Assembly: GCF_003710865.1 (NCBI RefSeq)
Contig: NZ_RHHO01000021.1
Coordinates: forward strand, 1 to 64,000
Direction: 5' to 3'
Source: Brevibacillus borstelensis
GTDB lineage: Bacteria > Bacillota > Bacilli > Brevibacillales > Brevibacillaceae
Length of the DNA: 64,000 nucleotides
Shown here: positions 17,847 to 26,859 of the stretch, piece by piece
Layout: each line of letters starts with the position of its first letter
Position numbering within the stretch: position 1 is the stretch's first letter
Notes under the pieces: model-generated
Told to the model about the DNA's origin: nothing
The model's input: only the letters and a program-made list of their open reading frames with translations
Databases searched by the model: none
Translations under genes and position numbers: made by a program

Positions 17847-19319
17847 TTACTCTTTCCAGGAGAGCACTTTGCCCGTAACCGCGTCAACTCTTTGCCCGCG
17901 GACGACGTCTGCTGCCTTGTACACAAGCCTTGCTTGCTGATCCGTTTCTCCGAGCGTATATACAAGCGTCAACGGAAATTCCTTCACGTAATGAGCTGCC
18001 GCTTCCGCCGGATCAATCGCTTGATCAGCCTTCGGGAAATTCACTTGCTTTCGGACACTGAGCGATGTTTTGATGACTTTTCCTGTTTCCGCATCGACGT
18101 TCACTTCGTATCGCCATTCCCGTACCGGAATTCCCTCGTGCAACAGGGCAAATTCTGCGCGATAGGTGTTGCCGTGTTTCATGTAGCGCGGGCTTTCCAG
18201 CAGCATGACTTCCTTTTCGCTCGCGGGCAGATACGTTTCGATCTCCTTGATTGCCGTTTGCAGGGCTTGCTCCGCTGTGATCTTTTTCTCTTTGCTTCCT
18301 CCGGCAATGACATGTGCCGTATTTTCGTAGGAAAGAAGGCTGTTGGTCTTGGTATCGATGACGGCAGTAGCGATCCGTTCCTCGTCTTTCGTCCATTCGA
18401 TGGTCTTTCGATTGAATTTTTCCATTATGTCCTCGCTTGCGACGGCTCCCTCTGTCTGAATGCCCCGCTTTGCCAGGAAAGCGGCGGCTTCTGCAGCATT
18501 TTTTGCGACAGGAGCCTCGCCCTTGGGCTGGACCTGAATGATCTTGTGATAGCTGTTCTCTCCTGTGTCCTTCCCTGTCTTGGCATCCAGCTCACCAGAG
18601 AAAGCGAAGGTGTAGCGGAGAGCTGCACTGCCCTCCTTCGTTTCGTACTGCAAACGCAGGTATTGTGCCAGCTCCTTTTCGGCCTGGTCCTTCGTTATCA
18701 CTCCCTCGGGCTTCGGAAATACATATTTGTCCCGGGAAAGCGCCAGAGAAGCCATAACGGTCTTGCCGACAATTTCACCGCTGCTGTCCACATCGATCAT
18801 GACACTGTCATTTTGCAAGGGGATTCCATTCACACCCCGGGAAAAAACGATCGAGTCCGCAGAGGCAGTCAAGCTCGGATTGTACTGATAGTCGCCCATG
18901 CCTTCTCCGTACCACTTCTTCATAAAAGCTGTCGCCTTTTCAATGGCTTTGTCCAGCGAATATGTGGAAGGAGGAGTCGTCCCTCCGTTCATCCGGTGAA
19001 ATCCCTTCCACTCTCCCGTACTTCCGTCCACGTACAAGGAAATTCGGGGAAATGGCGTTTCCTTGGATTGCTGCAAGACGACCACCACCTGGCCACCCTC
19101 TCCCGGCTCGACTACTTTATAGGGGTATTGATCAAGATAAGGGAGCATTTTTTTCGCTTGCTCCAGCGCTTTGTCCGCCTGCTCCATGAGCGCCGGCACT
19201 ACCTGTACCTGGACGGTTTTACCAGCCGCAGGCAATGGCTGATTTGCCGATACCTGCAGCGGGGCGGCAACTGCAAGACTGGCCAACAGGGCAACGAACG
19301 CGTAGCTTTTTGTTTTCAC
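17847..19319 (-). CDS. Secreted YcdB/YcdC domain protein
   Basis: A 490-residue exported protein: signal peptide with AAPLQVSA before NQ (about residues 1-26), then repeated YcdB/YcdC (PepSY-like) modules, recognisable by phrases such as VNGIPLQNDSVMIDVDSSGEIVGK, HEGIPVREWRYEVNVDAETGKVIK and a C-terminal VDAVTGKVLSW. The modules resemble those of the anti-sigma-like protein encoded downstream. No peptidase motif is visible. It may bind or inhibit an envelope enzyme, or serve as a ligand in the signalling pathway; both are guesses. GTG 19319, 8 nt after GAGGAGG, is preferred to the frame from 19340. Confidence 0.75.
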   Translation of the reverse strand: MKTKSYAFVALLASLAVAAPLQVSANQPLPAAGKTVQVQVVPALMEQADKALEQAKKMLPYLDQYPYKVVEPGEGGQVVVVLQQSKETPFPRISLYVDGSTGEWKGFHRMNGGTTPPSTYSLDKAIEKATAFMKKWYGEGMGDYQYNPSLTASADSIVFSRGVNGIPLQNDSVMIDVDSSGEIVGKTVMASLALSRDKYVFPKPEGVITKDQAEKELAQYLRLQYETKEGSAALRYTFAFSGELDAKTGKDTGENSYHKIIQVQPKGEAPVAKNAAEAAAFLAKRGIQTEGAVASEDIMEKFNRKTIEWTKDEERIATAVIDTKTNSLLSYENTAHVIAGGSKEKKITAEQALQTAIKEIETYLPASEKEVMLLESPRYMKHGNTYRAEFALLHEGIPVREWRYEVNVDAETGKVIKTSLSVRKQVNFPKADQAIDPAEAAAHYVKEFPLTLVYTLGETDQQARLVYKAADVVRGQRVDAVTGKVLSWKE

Positions 19320-19404
19320 AATGATTTCCTCCTCTTCCATTCTCCATCATACTTGCTTTCACTCCAATATTCGGGTGAATCTGGAATTTGTTTCAATTTT
19401 GCTC

Positions 19405-19437
19405 AAAAAAAATTCCGGTTCCCTTAAAGGAACCGGA
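19405..19437 (-). terminator. Terminator of the sbcDC-addBA operon
   Basis: On the minus strand TCCGGTTCC and GGAACCGGA form a 9-bp stem followed by eight T. The addA stop codon (19424-19426) lies in the loop, so the last addA codons form the 5' arm of the stem. Confidence 0.92.
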
Positions 19438-22400
19438 CCTCGTCATCAAACGAGAGGGCGTAGCCGCCAGCGAGAAGGTACAAATAGCTCTCCTTCACGC
19501 TCCTGCCGACAATCTGCTCGATTGCCTGCCGGTAGAGGCGTATTTGCTCGCCGTACCGCTCAATCATATTCTGTTTCACAGCTTCGGATTTCTCCATCGC
19601 TACTCTGTCTGTCTTGAAGTCAAGCAATACGAGCCCGCCGTCATCTTCCTCCAGCAAACAATCGATAACGCCCTGCACGATGATTTGCTCCTCGCTTGCA
19701 CCGCTCATTTCAGGCTCCACGAGAGAAGCTGGCCTCGCCAGGGTAAACGGCAATTCACGGTGGACCACCCGTGCCCGCTTCATCCGATCTCCCAGCGGCG
19801 AGGCGAAGAAACGAACGATCTGCATGAAGTCGATAGCCTGAACCTGCTCCTCCGTCAAAAAGCGGCGGGACAACAGCGAGGCAATCTGGTCGCGGACATC
19901 GTCCTCGTCCAGTGATCGTTTGAGATCGATGTTTTGCAGGATCAGATGGGTGATCGTTCCCCGCTCGGCTGCCGTGAGCGTGTGAGCGCCCTCCTCCATC
20001 AAAAACCGCGGCTTTTCCACAATCGTCGGGACGCGAAGCGGATAGCCTCTGGAAACAGCCTGTTCCCGCCGCTTCAGTTCGCTGACGGTCCATTTGGTCA
20101 TCACCTGGGAAGCTGCCTGATGTGGATAGCTCCAGCCCAATTTGCGCTCAATCAGCCGCGCGCTTTCAGGATCAACAGGCCTATCCGGTACGGTCTCGCG
20201 CCTGGTGATTCGCTCCCAGTCAGAGTGCTGGCCGGAATTCCGGTCTGCCTCAGCCCTCAGATCGTCCGCGCGGTGGAAGAAAAACGACCATATGGACTCG
20301 TCCGGAACCGTTCGCACCATCACTTCGTCGCCGCCTCCGCACTCGCGGGGATAAGACCGGAGGGGACTTGCGAGCGGATGGCGCAGAAGCGCTCTGCCGA
20401 CCCAATCCAGATAGCCTTTTGCTTGCAAAAGGTCTTCGTCATGCAGCCGCTCGCCGTCCCCCTGGCGTCCCCATGAGACGATGCTCTTGCACAAATCCTT
20501 GGCGGTTCCGAGCAGGACGAGCTTTTCCCTTGCCCGGGTGAGAGCGACGTACATTACTCGCATTTCTTCCGCCAGCATCTCGCGGCGCAGCTGCTGGCGG
20601 ATGCCCAGTGCAGCCAGGCTCGGGTATCGCACCTGCAGCTCAGGCTCTACCGCCATCGGACCAAAGCCAAGGTCCTTGTGCAGCAAGAAGTGGCTTTTCA
20701 TATCCATCGTGTTGAACTGCTTGCCCATTCCTGCGACAAAGACGACCGGAAACTCCAGCCCTTTGCTTTTGTGAATGGTCATGATGCGGACGACATCCTC
20801 GTTTTCGCCGATCGTGCGTGCCTCCCCCATATCGTTGCCCGCCTCCCGGAGCCGGTCGACGAAACGGAGAAAGCGGAACAATCCCCGATACGAGCCTGCC
20901 TCGTACTGACGGGCGCGGTCGTACAGGACGCGAAGATTGGCCTGACGCTGCTGGCCGCCCGATAGCGCCGCCACATAGTCGAGATAGCCCGTCTCGCGGT
21001 AGATCGTTGCGATCAGCTCGGCCAGAGAATCTCTTCTGGCCTGCGTGCGCCATTTGTCCAGCTTGCTGAAAAAGCGGCGCAAACGCTTCTCCCAATCCGC
21101 CTCTCCCTGCTGCTCCTCGATATACCGATGAACAGCCTGATAAAAGGGGATCGACGGATAGCTGATGCGAATCTGCGACAGTTGCGGCTCGGCAATGCCG
21201 ACAATCGGTGAGCGCAGCACAGACGCAAGCGGGATGTCCTGAAACGGGTTGTCGATCACCCGCAAAAGCGAGAGCATGACCTCTACTTCTGTCGTGCTGA
21301 AATAGCCCTGGTTTTGCTCCGCATAGACGGGGATTCCGGCTGCACGCAGCTCCTCCATCATCGGCTCTCCCCACGCCGAGGTGGCCCGAAGCAGGATGAC
21401 AATGTCGCGGTAAGCGAGCGGTCGCAGCCCTCCTGCCTTTTTATCGAAAACGAGAAGCGGCGCCTCGCCACTCCCCGGCTCCATCCAGCGGCGGATGCGC
21501 TCTGCGATCAGTCGGGCCTCCATTTGGGCCGCGCTCGCTTCTTCCAAAGCTTCTCCCAGTCCCGGAGCGGCTCCTCCGTCTGCGGAAGCTTCTCCGCCCT
21601 CTGCGGGGGGATTCGCCTGATCCTCCGCCTCTTCCTGTGAAGTCCGGTCAATCAGATGCAGCTCCACTTGCAGACGGTCAGGCTCCACCTCCGGATAGGA
21701 GGCGCGGCAGATCAGCTCAGCCGAACGGTCGTAGTCGATTTCCCCGACGCCCGGCGACATGATCTGCCTGAACAGGAAGTTGACCGCGTCTACGACTTCG
21801 CGGCGGCTGCGGAAGTTGGCCGCCAGATCGATCCGCTGTCCCGTCCCCCGGCTGTTTCCCGATGCATCCTGCAAGTCTGTTCCACCCGCTTCGTGCTGCT
21901 CCAGCCGGTCGCTCTCAGAGCCGGTCTCATAGCTCAAGTATTTCTCCAAAAACAAATTGGGCTCAGCCAGCCGGAACCGGTAAATGCTCTGTTTGACATC
22001 TCCTACCATGAAGCGGTTTGCTATTTCGTGCGAATCCGGTTCACGCGATACCATGCGCAAAATCGTTTCCTGAACAAGGTTGATGTCCTGATACTCGTCG
22101 ACGAGGACCTCTGCATACTGATCGCGCAACTGGAGGGCAAGCGCTGAAGGCTGCTTCCCGCCACCACCGCTGCTGTCTGACTCCTCCGCCTCAGCATCGG
22201 CTCTCGTCAAAAGCCGGAGAGCCAGATGCTCCAAATCACCGAAGTCAACCAGCGCCCGCGCCCGTTTTTCCTGCGCAAAAGCCGCGTCAAACTCCGTGAC
22301 CAATCGGGCCAGCGTCTGCATCGACGGAGCCAGCCTTTCAAGGTCCGCCAGGTACTGCTCCGCCGGCATGGAGAAGTTTTGCTCGACCAGCTCGCCAAGC

Positions 22401-23350
22401 GCTTTCTTCACCTCATTGCGAAGCCCCTGCACCTGTTCCTTGAGATCCGGGTCGACATCCTTGACAGACGGCAAACGTGCAAAGGAAATGCCTCGGACTG
22501 CCTGCTCCGTCTCTGCCCATCCCTGACGGCACGCCGCTACTGCCCGCTCCAGGCCAGCCGCCTCCGCTTCCAACAGCGGAACGTAAGCAGCAGGCCCTTC
22601 CGGTGAAGCAGCCAGGAGAACGGCTCGTCTCAGCTTTCCTTCCAGACCTTGCAATTCCCATCTCAGCGACTGCAGGATGCTTTTCGTCCACTTGAGGCCG
22701 TCCATCGACTTTGCGGACGCTGTCGCAAACATCTCGGCAGCTTCTTCCAGCCATCCCTTCGGATCCGGATTGCTGCGTGAAAACTCGTACAGGCGCAACA
22801 GCAGCCCGACAAGGATCTGGTCATCCTGTCCGTCCAGCATCAGATCGGCCAAACGTTGAAAATCCGGGTCTCGCTCGTACCACTCCTCCAGCATTTCCTC
22901 CAGAATGTCCTGGCGGAGCAGCTCGCCTTCCATCTGGTCGGCAATGCGGAAGTCGGGATCAAGCTCCACGAGGTAGTAATACTGGCGCAAAAGCCCCAGA
23001 CAAAAGGAGTGAATCGTGGTGATGGAGGCCCGCTGCAGCAGGGCCAATTGTTTTCGCAAATGAGCGGACTGCGGCTTTTCCTTGAGCGCCTTTCGCAACG
23101 CTTCGCTGATCCGGTGCCTCATCTCCGCGGCGGCCGCATTGGTAAAGGTAACGACCAGTAATTCATCCACCCCGACGGGATCGCTTTCGTCCATGATCCG
23201 GCGAATGATCCGCTCTACGAGCACTGAGGTTTTCCCGGAGCCAGCTGCTGCCGCCACCAGCAAATTGCTTCCACGGCTCGTTATCGCCTGCCACTGCTCG
23301 TCGGTCCACTGCTCAGGCTTTGCCTGCGGCTGACTCGATTGCTGCTCCAT
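19424..23350 (-). CDS. addA: ATP-dependent helicase/nuclease subunit A
   Basis: The 1308-residue AddA subunit of the AddAB (RexAB) complex, the Gram-positive counterpart of RecBCD. It unwinds and degrades DNA ends until Chi, then supports RecA loading. Seen are UvrD-type motifs: AAAAGSGKTSVLVERI (Walker A, near residue 40), VDEYQDINLVQ, GDVKQSIYRFRLAEP, MTIHKSKGLEFPVVF and VALTRAREKL. The C-terminal RecB-type nuclease has GVIDCLLEEDDGGLVLLDFKTDR. ATG 23350 follows GGAGGTGG; the gene overlaps addB by 38 nt. It is the last gene of the operon. Confidence 0.97.
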   Translation of the reverse strand: MEQQSSQPQAKPEQWTDEQWQAITSRGSNLLVAAAAGSGKTSVLVERIIRRIMDESDPVGVDELLVVTFTNAAAAEMRHRISEALRKALKEKPQSAHLRKQLALLQRASITTIHSFCLGLLRQYYYLVELDPDFRIADQMEGELLRQDILEEMLEEWYERDPDFQRLADLMLDGQDDQILVGLLLRLYEFSRSNPDPKGWLEEAAEMFATASAKSMDGLKWTKSILQSLRWELQGLEGKLRRAVLLAASPEGPAAYVPLLEAEAAGLERAVAACRQGWAETEQAVRGISFARLPSVKDVDPDLKEQVQGLRNEVKKALGELVEQNFSMPAEQYLADLERLAPSMQTLARLVTEFDAAFAQEKRARALVDFGDLEHLALRLLTRADAEAEESDSSGGGGKQPSALALQLRDQYAEVLVDEYQDINLVQETILRMVSREPDSHEIANRFMVGDVKQSIYRFRLAEPNLFLEKYLSYETGSESDRLEQHEAGGTDLQDASGNSRGTGQRIDLAANFRSRREVVDAVNFLFRQIMSPGVGEIDYDRSAELICRASYPEVEPDRLQVELHLIDRTSQEEAEDQANPPAEGGEASADGGAAPGLGEALEEASAAQMEARLIAERIRRWMEPGSGEAPLLVFDKKAGGLRPLAYRDIVILLRATSAWGEPMMEELRAAGIPVYAEQNQGYFSTTEVEVMLSLLRVIDNPFQDIPLASVLRSPIVGIAEPQLSQIRISYPSIPFYQAVHRYIEEQQGEADWEKRLRRFFSKLDKWRTQARRDSLAELIATIYRETGYLDYVAALSGGQQRQANLRVLYDRARQYEAGSYRGLFRFLRFVDRLREAGNDMGEARTIGENEDVVRIMTIHKSKGLEFPVVFVAGMGKQFNTMDMKSHFLLHKDLGFGPMAVEPELQVRYPSLAALGIRQQLRREMLAEEMRVMYVALTRAREKLVLLGTAKDLCKSIVSWGRQGDGERLHDEDLLQAKGYLDWVGRALLRHPLASPLRSYPRECGGGDEVMVRTVPDESIWSFFFHRADDLRAEADRNSGQHSDWERITRRETVPDRPVDPESARLIERKLGWSYPHQAASQVMTKWTVSELKRREQAVSRGYPLRVPTIVEKPRFLMEEGAHTLTAAERGTITHLILQNIDLKRSLDEDDVRDQIASLLSRRFLTEEQVQAIDFMQIVRFFASPLGDRMKRARVVHRELPFTLARPASLVEPEMSGASEEQIIVQGVIDCLLEEDDGGLVLLDFKTDRVAMEKSEAVKQNMIERYGEQIRLYRQAIEQIVGRSVKESYLYLLAGGYALSFDDEVRFL

Positions 23351-26300
23351 CGCTATCCACCTCCGCATCTGTTAATTGCCCGCTCTGGAGCATATCCCAT
23401 ATTTCCTTGTTGTTCCACTTGGGAAGCTGGCGCAGCTGATTTGCGTCTCCATCCGGGTCGTATTGGCAGACAGGCTTGTACGAGCATCGATCGCAAGCAG
23501 TCAACGTTCCGCTCACATAGGGGGAAATCTCAATGTCGCCGTCTGTCATCCGCGCGCTCAGCTCTTTTACCGTGGTGCGGACGAACTGTTGGAGCGCTTG
23601 AAACTGCTCCGCCGTTGCCACAGAGGAACGAGCCGACAAGGTGCCGTCCTTTTTCAATTCAAACGGAACCAGTTCGGAAGCCCCCTGCTCCACCTGTGCG
23701 TCCATCATGCGGGCCAATTCCGGGTCGGCCAGCATCAAGCCTTTCATCCGCAATCGCTTTGCCCGCTCCTTGGCCGCTTCATCACTGGTCAAAAGCCGCT
23801 TTGCCGTGACAAACGGGTCCGCTACCTGGTAGTAAAAGACACCAGCCATCTCTGCCTTTTGGCCGAGCCATTCCTCTGCATTCGTCACGACCACATCGAG
23901 GTAGACCAGAAGCTGCAGATTCAGACCGTTGAACACATCAGACAGCAGGAGCTGCTTCGGACTGGATTTGTAGTCAATCACGCGCAAATACGGGATCTCG
24001 CTGTCGAGAGATTGGTCGACACGGTCGATTCGCCCGATCAACTGGACAGAGGAGCCGTTGGCCAGCCGCAGTTCGAGTCCAGGCAGATCTCCGCCAGGGC
24101 CAAACGCCACCTCCAGACCTACAGGGGCAAAGCGGCTCCGCTTCGCATGCTCGCCCAGGACGTAGATGGCTCTTCCGACCGCCCGTTTCAGCTTGCCCGA
24201 CAGGTATCGGTACCGGGCCGTCCGGGTGAGGATGCTGCTGCGGGTCGACGGCACCAGCTCGTCAACTACTTCACCGGCCAACTGCATGCTGTTCGCTTCG
24301 GTCAAACGGCTCCATTCCAAATGTTCCTCGTTCATCTTTTCGACTGCGCGCTTGAGCGAGGCGTGGAATAGCTCGCCCACGTCAAAACGCTCCAGCTTGT
24401 ATAGCTGCCGCTCTCGCAAGCGCAGGCCGTGCGAGGAGTAATGAGAAAATGGACAGGTCTGGAAGCGTTCCAGCCGGGAGACGCTCATCTTGAGACGGTC
24501 CCCGTAAAGGGCTTGGCTCGTCTTCCTGTCCAGCGGCATCGGCCGGTTTGTGTAGCGCAAGCCGGACAGAAGCCACTTCTCTCTGCTCGCGTCGGGAGAG
24601 TGCCGCAGAAACCAGTCGTATACCTCCCACCAGAAAACGGGCAGGCTGCCGCTCTCCTTCATTTCCCGCACGAGCGTAAGCAAATGGCTGAATACGCGTC
24701 GCGGCGAGCCCAGCAAAAAGGAGTCCGCCTCGGCATTCCCGCTCGGCTCATTGTGGAAAAACCGGTAAGGCACATCCGGGATAACTTCCCGGATGCGGGC
24801 AAACACCGAAGAAGGCAAAAGCGCTTTCCCCTCTTCATCTGCCAGCGCACAGCTCAAATACAGCCGCTCCGCCGGACGGGTCATCGCCTGATAGAGCAGA
24901 AACGGTTCGGCCATCAGCCGCTGCTTGGCTGTCGGCGCGAGCTCCATTCCCATTTCCGCGAGCCTTTCCCGCTCCGCCTCGTCCAGCACGCCGTCTTCCT
25001 TCGGCTTGAGGGGAATGACTCCTTCGTTGACCCCAAGCAGAAAGAGAGCCCGTACATCCGGCTGGCGGGAACGCTCCATCGACCCGACCAATACCTGATC
25101 CAGCGCAGGCGGCACCAGGCCAAGCTCAATGCTTTCCAGTCCGCTCTCCAGGACGCTGGCAAACGTGTCGATGTCCATCTGCTCCTCGCCCATCACTTCG
25201 ACGACCTGGTCAAAGAGGCTCATCAGCCCGTTCCAGACCTGTCCGTGCATCTGGGCATCGTCCAGCTCTCCCGACTGCTCTGCCGTTCTTTGCCACTTTT
25301 CCAGTATGCCTGGTACGTCGAGACTGACCAAAAAGCGGTAGAGAGCTGTCGCCATCGCGCGGACATCTTTCTTTTCCGCCTGCTTCAGCTCTTCTTCAAA
25401 CCGGCGCAAGGGCGCTGCGTACTGTCTTCGCAATTCATCTGCCGCCTGATCCTCCGCAGACTCTCCGCCAAACCGCCACGGCTTCTCATCCGACCAATAA
25501 GAGCCGTATACGCCATGTGCCAGCACATAGTTTTCCAGCAAGTCGACTTCTCGCCGAATCACGTTCAGTGGAACCTGCTCCCCGCTGTCGGAAACGCGTC
25601 CCTCCGGTGTGACCAAATCTGTCTTCAGGCAGCGGAATACCGCTTCATACCGCCATCTGGCCGTGACCACCTCCAGAGCGGAACGGACCAATTCCATCAG
25701 CGGATGGTGCATGACCGTGCGCTTCTGATCCAGGAAGAACGGGATCCCGTAATCGGTAAACACGGTCGCAAGCTCGTCCGCATAGGTGCCGATCTCGCGC
25801 AGCAGTATCGCCATGTCGCGCCAGCGATACCCCTCCGTGCGCGCAAGCTCGAGAATCTGCAGAGCGACCGCTTCCACCTCGGCCCGGCGATTGGCGGCCG
25901 ACAGCAGACTTACTTCATCCGCTCTTGCGGGAGGCGGAGGAGTACCCGGGTCTCCCCACGCAAAGTAACGATCCTCCAGCTGGCGAAGCCACGGACTGTC
26001 GGCAAATCTCCCCGGCCCGGTCAACAGAATCGGGCTTTCGACCGCTACACCCGCTTCTTTGGCCATCTTCTCCAATGTTTGGTAGGTGCGCAGAGTCGGA
26101 TGAAACAATCCGAGCTCATCAGGGGAGGCATCCCGTTCGGACGGGTCGAGGCAAAGCGCAATCGTGACCTTTTTGGCGCAGACCATCAGTTGCTCGATCA
26201 CCCGCAGCTCCTGGTTCGTAAATCCGCTGAAACCGTCGATAAAAATCTCGGTCTGGGCGATGTAAGCGGAATCTTTGATCATGACAGCAACGCGGTTCAA

Positions 26301-26834
26301 AATATCGTCCGCATCCCAGTACCCTTGGGCGAGATGAGCCTCGTACGCATTCATGACCAGTCTCAGATCATGTATTTTTTGATTGAGCGTCCCGCTTCCC
26401 CAATCGACGTTTTCCGTATGGGTAAAGCTGACGCCGTATGACTTGCACTCGCTGATCAGACGGCCCAACTGGGACGTAAAACCGGGCTGCAGCGCTGCCC
26501 GCCTGAATACCTGCAGCTCTTCCTTGTAGCGCTCCAGCAGCAGGCGCAGGACCATTTGCTTGCCCAGGTCATCGACAGGCACGAGCGTCAAATCGCCAAG
26601 CTCCTGCAGCAGCCGATGCGCCAGCCGCCCGAAGCTGAGGACCTGTGTGCCGATCACACCGTGCAGTCCCGGGATGGAAGCGAGTGCGTACTCCGCTTGA
26701 AAGCTGGCCTGCTCAGGAACGAGCAAAATCATCGGCGAACCGAGCGCGGACTGCTTCAGCCGCGCTTCCATTTGGTTCAGGATGGTTTGCGTCTTGCCTG
26801 TTCCGGCACGGCCCAGGACAAATTGTACTGCCAT
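23313..26834 (-). CDS. addB: ATP-dependent helicase/deoxyribonuclease subunit B
   Basis: The 1173-residue AddB subunit. Its N-terminal domain has a Walker A (LGRAGTGKTQTIL) but lacks a full helicase motif set, as in AddB, which recognises Chi. The C-terminal nuclease domain has RVIDYKSSPK. The iron-sulphur cysteines are present: one in FQTCPFSHY and three in CDRCSYKPVC. The ATG at 26834 has AGGAGG 7 nt upstream. It follows sbcC by 25 nt and overlaps addA, so the subunits are made in step. Confidence 0.97.
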   Translation of the reverse strand: MAVQFVLGRAGTGKTQTILNQMEARLKQSALGSPMILLVPEQASFQAEYALASIPGLHGVIGTQVLSFGRLAHRLLQELGDLTLVPVDDLGKQMVLRLLLERYKEELQVFRRAALQPGFTSQLGRLISECKSYGVSFTHTENVDWGSGTLNQKIHDLRLVMNAYEAHLAQGYWDADDILNRVAVMIKDSAYIAQTEIFIDGFSGFTNQELRVIEQLMVCAKKVTIALCLDPSERDASPDELGLFHPTLRTYQTLEKMAKEAGVAVESPILLTGPGRFADSPWLRQLEDRYFAWGDPGTPPPPARADEVSLLSAANRRAEVEAVALQILELARTEGYRWRDMAILLREIGTYADELATVFTDYGIPFFLDQKRTVMHHPLMELVRSALEVVTARWRYEAVFRCLKTDLVTPEGRVSDSGEQVPLNVIRREVDLLENYVLAHGVYGSYWSDEKPWRFGGESAEDQAADELRRQYAAPLRRFEEELKQAEKKDVRAMATALYRFLVSLDVPGILEKWQRTAEQSGELDDAQMHGQVWNGLMSLFDQVVEVMGEEQMDIDTFASVLESGLESIELGLVPPALDQVLVGSMERSRQPDVRALFLLGVNEGVIPLKPKEDGVLDEAERERLAEMGMELAPTAKQRLMAEPFLLYQAMTRPAERLYLSCALADEEGKALLPSSVFARIREVIPDVPYRFFHNEPSGNAEADSFLLGSPRRVFSHLLTLVREMKESGSLPVFWWEVYDWFLRHSPDASREKWLLSGLRYTNRPMPLDRKTSQALYGDRLKMSVSRLERFQTCPFSHYSSHGLRLRERQLYKLERFDVGELFHASLKRAVEKMNEEHLEWSRLTEANSMQLAGEVVDELVPSTRSSILTRTARYRYLSGKLKRAVGRAIYVLGEHAKRSRFAPVGLEVAFGPGGDLPGLELRLANGSSVQLIGRIDRVDQSLDSEIPYLRVIDYKSSPKQLLLSDVFNGLNLQLLVYLDVVVTNAEEWLGQKAEMAGVFYYQVADPFVTAKRLLTSDEAAKERAKRLRMKGLMLADPELARMMDAQVEQGASELVPFELKKDGTLSARSSVATAEQFQALQQFVRTTVKELSARMTDGDIEISPYVSGTLTACDRCSYKPVCQYDPDGDANQLRQLPKWNNKEIWDMLQSGQLTDAEVDSDGAAIESAAGKA

Positions 26835-26859
26835 GAGCACTCCTCCTCGTCGTTGTTGA

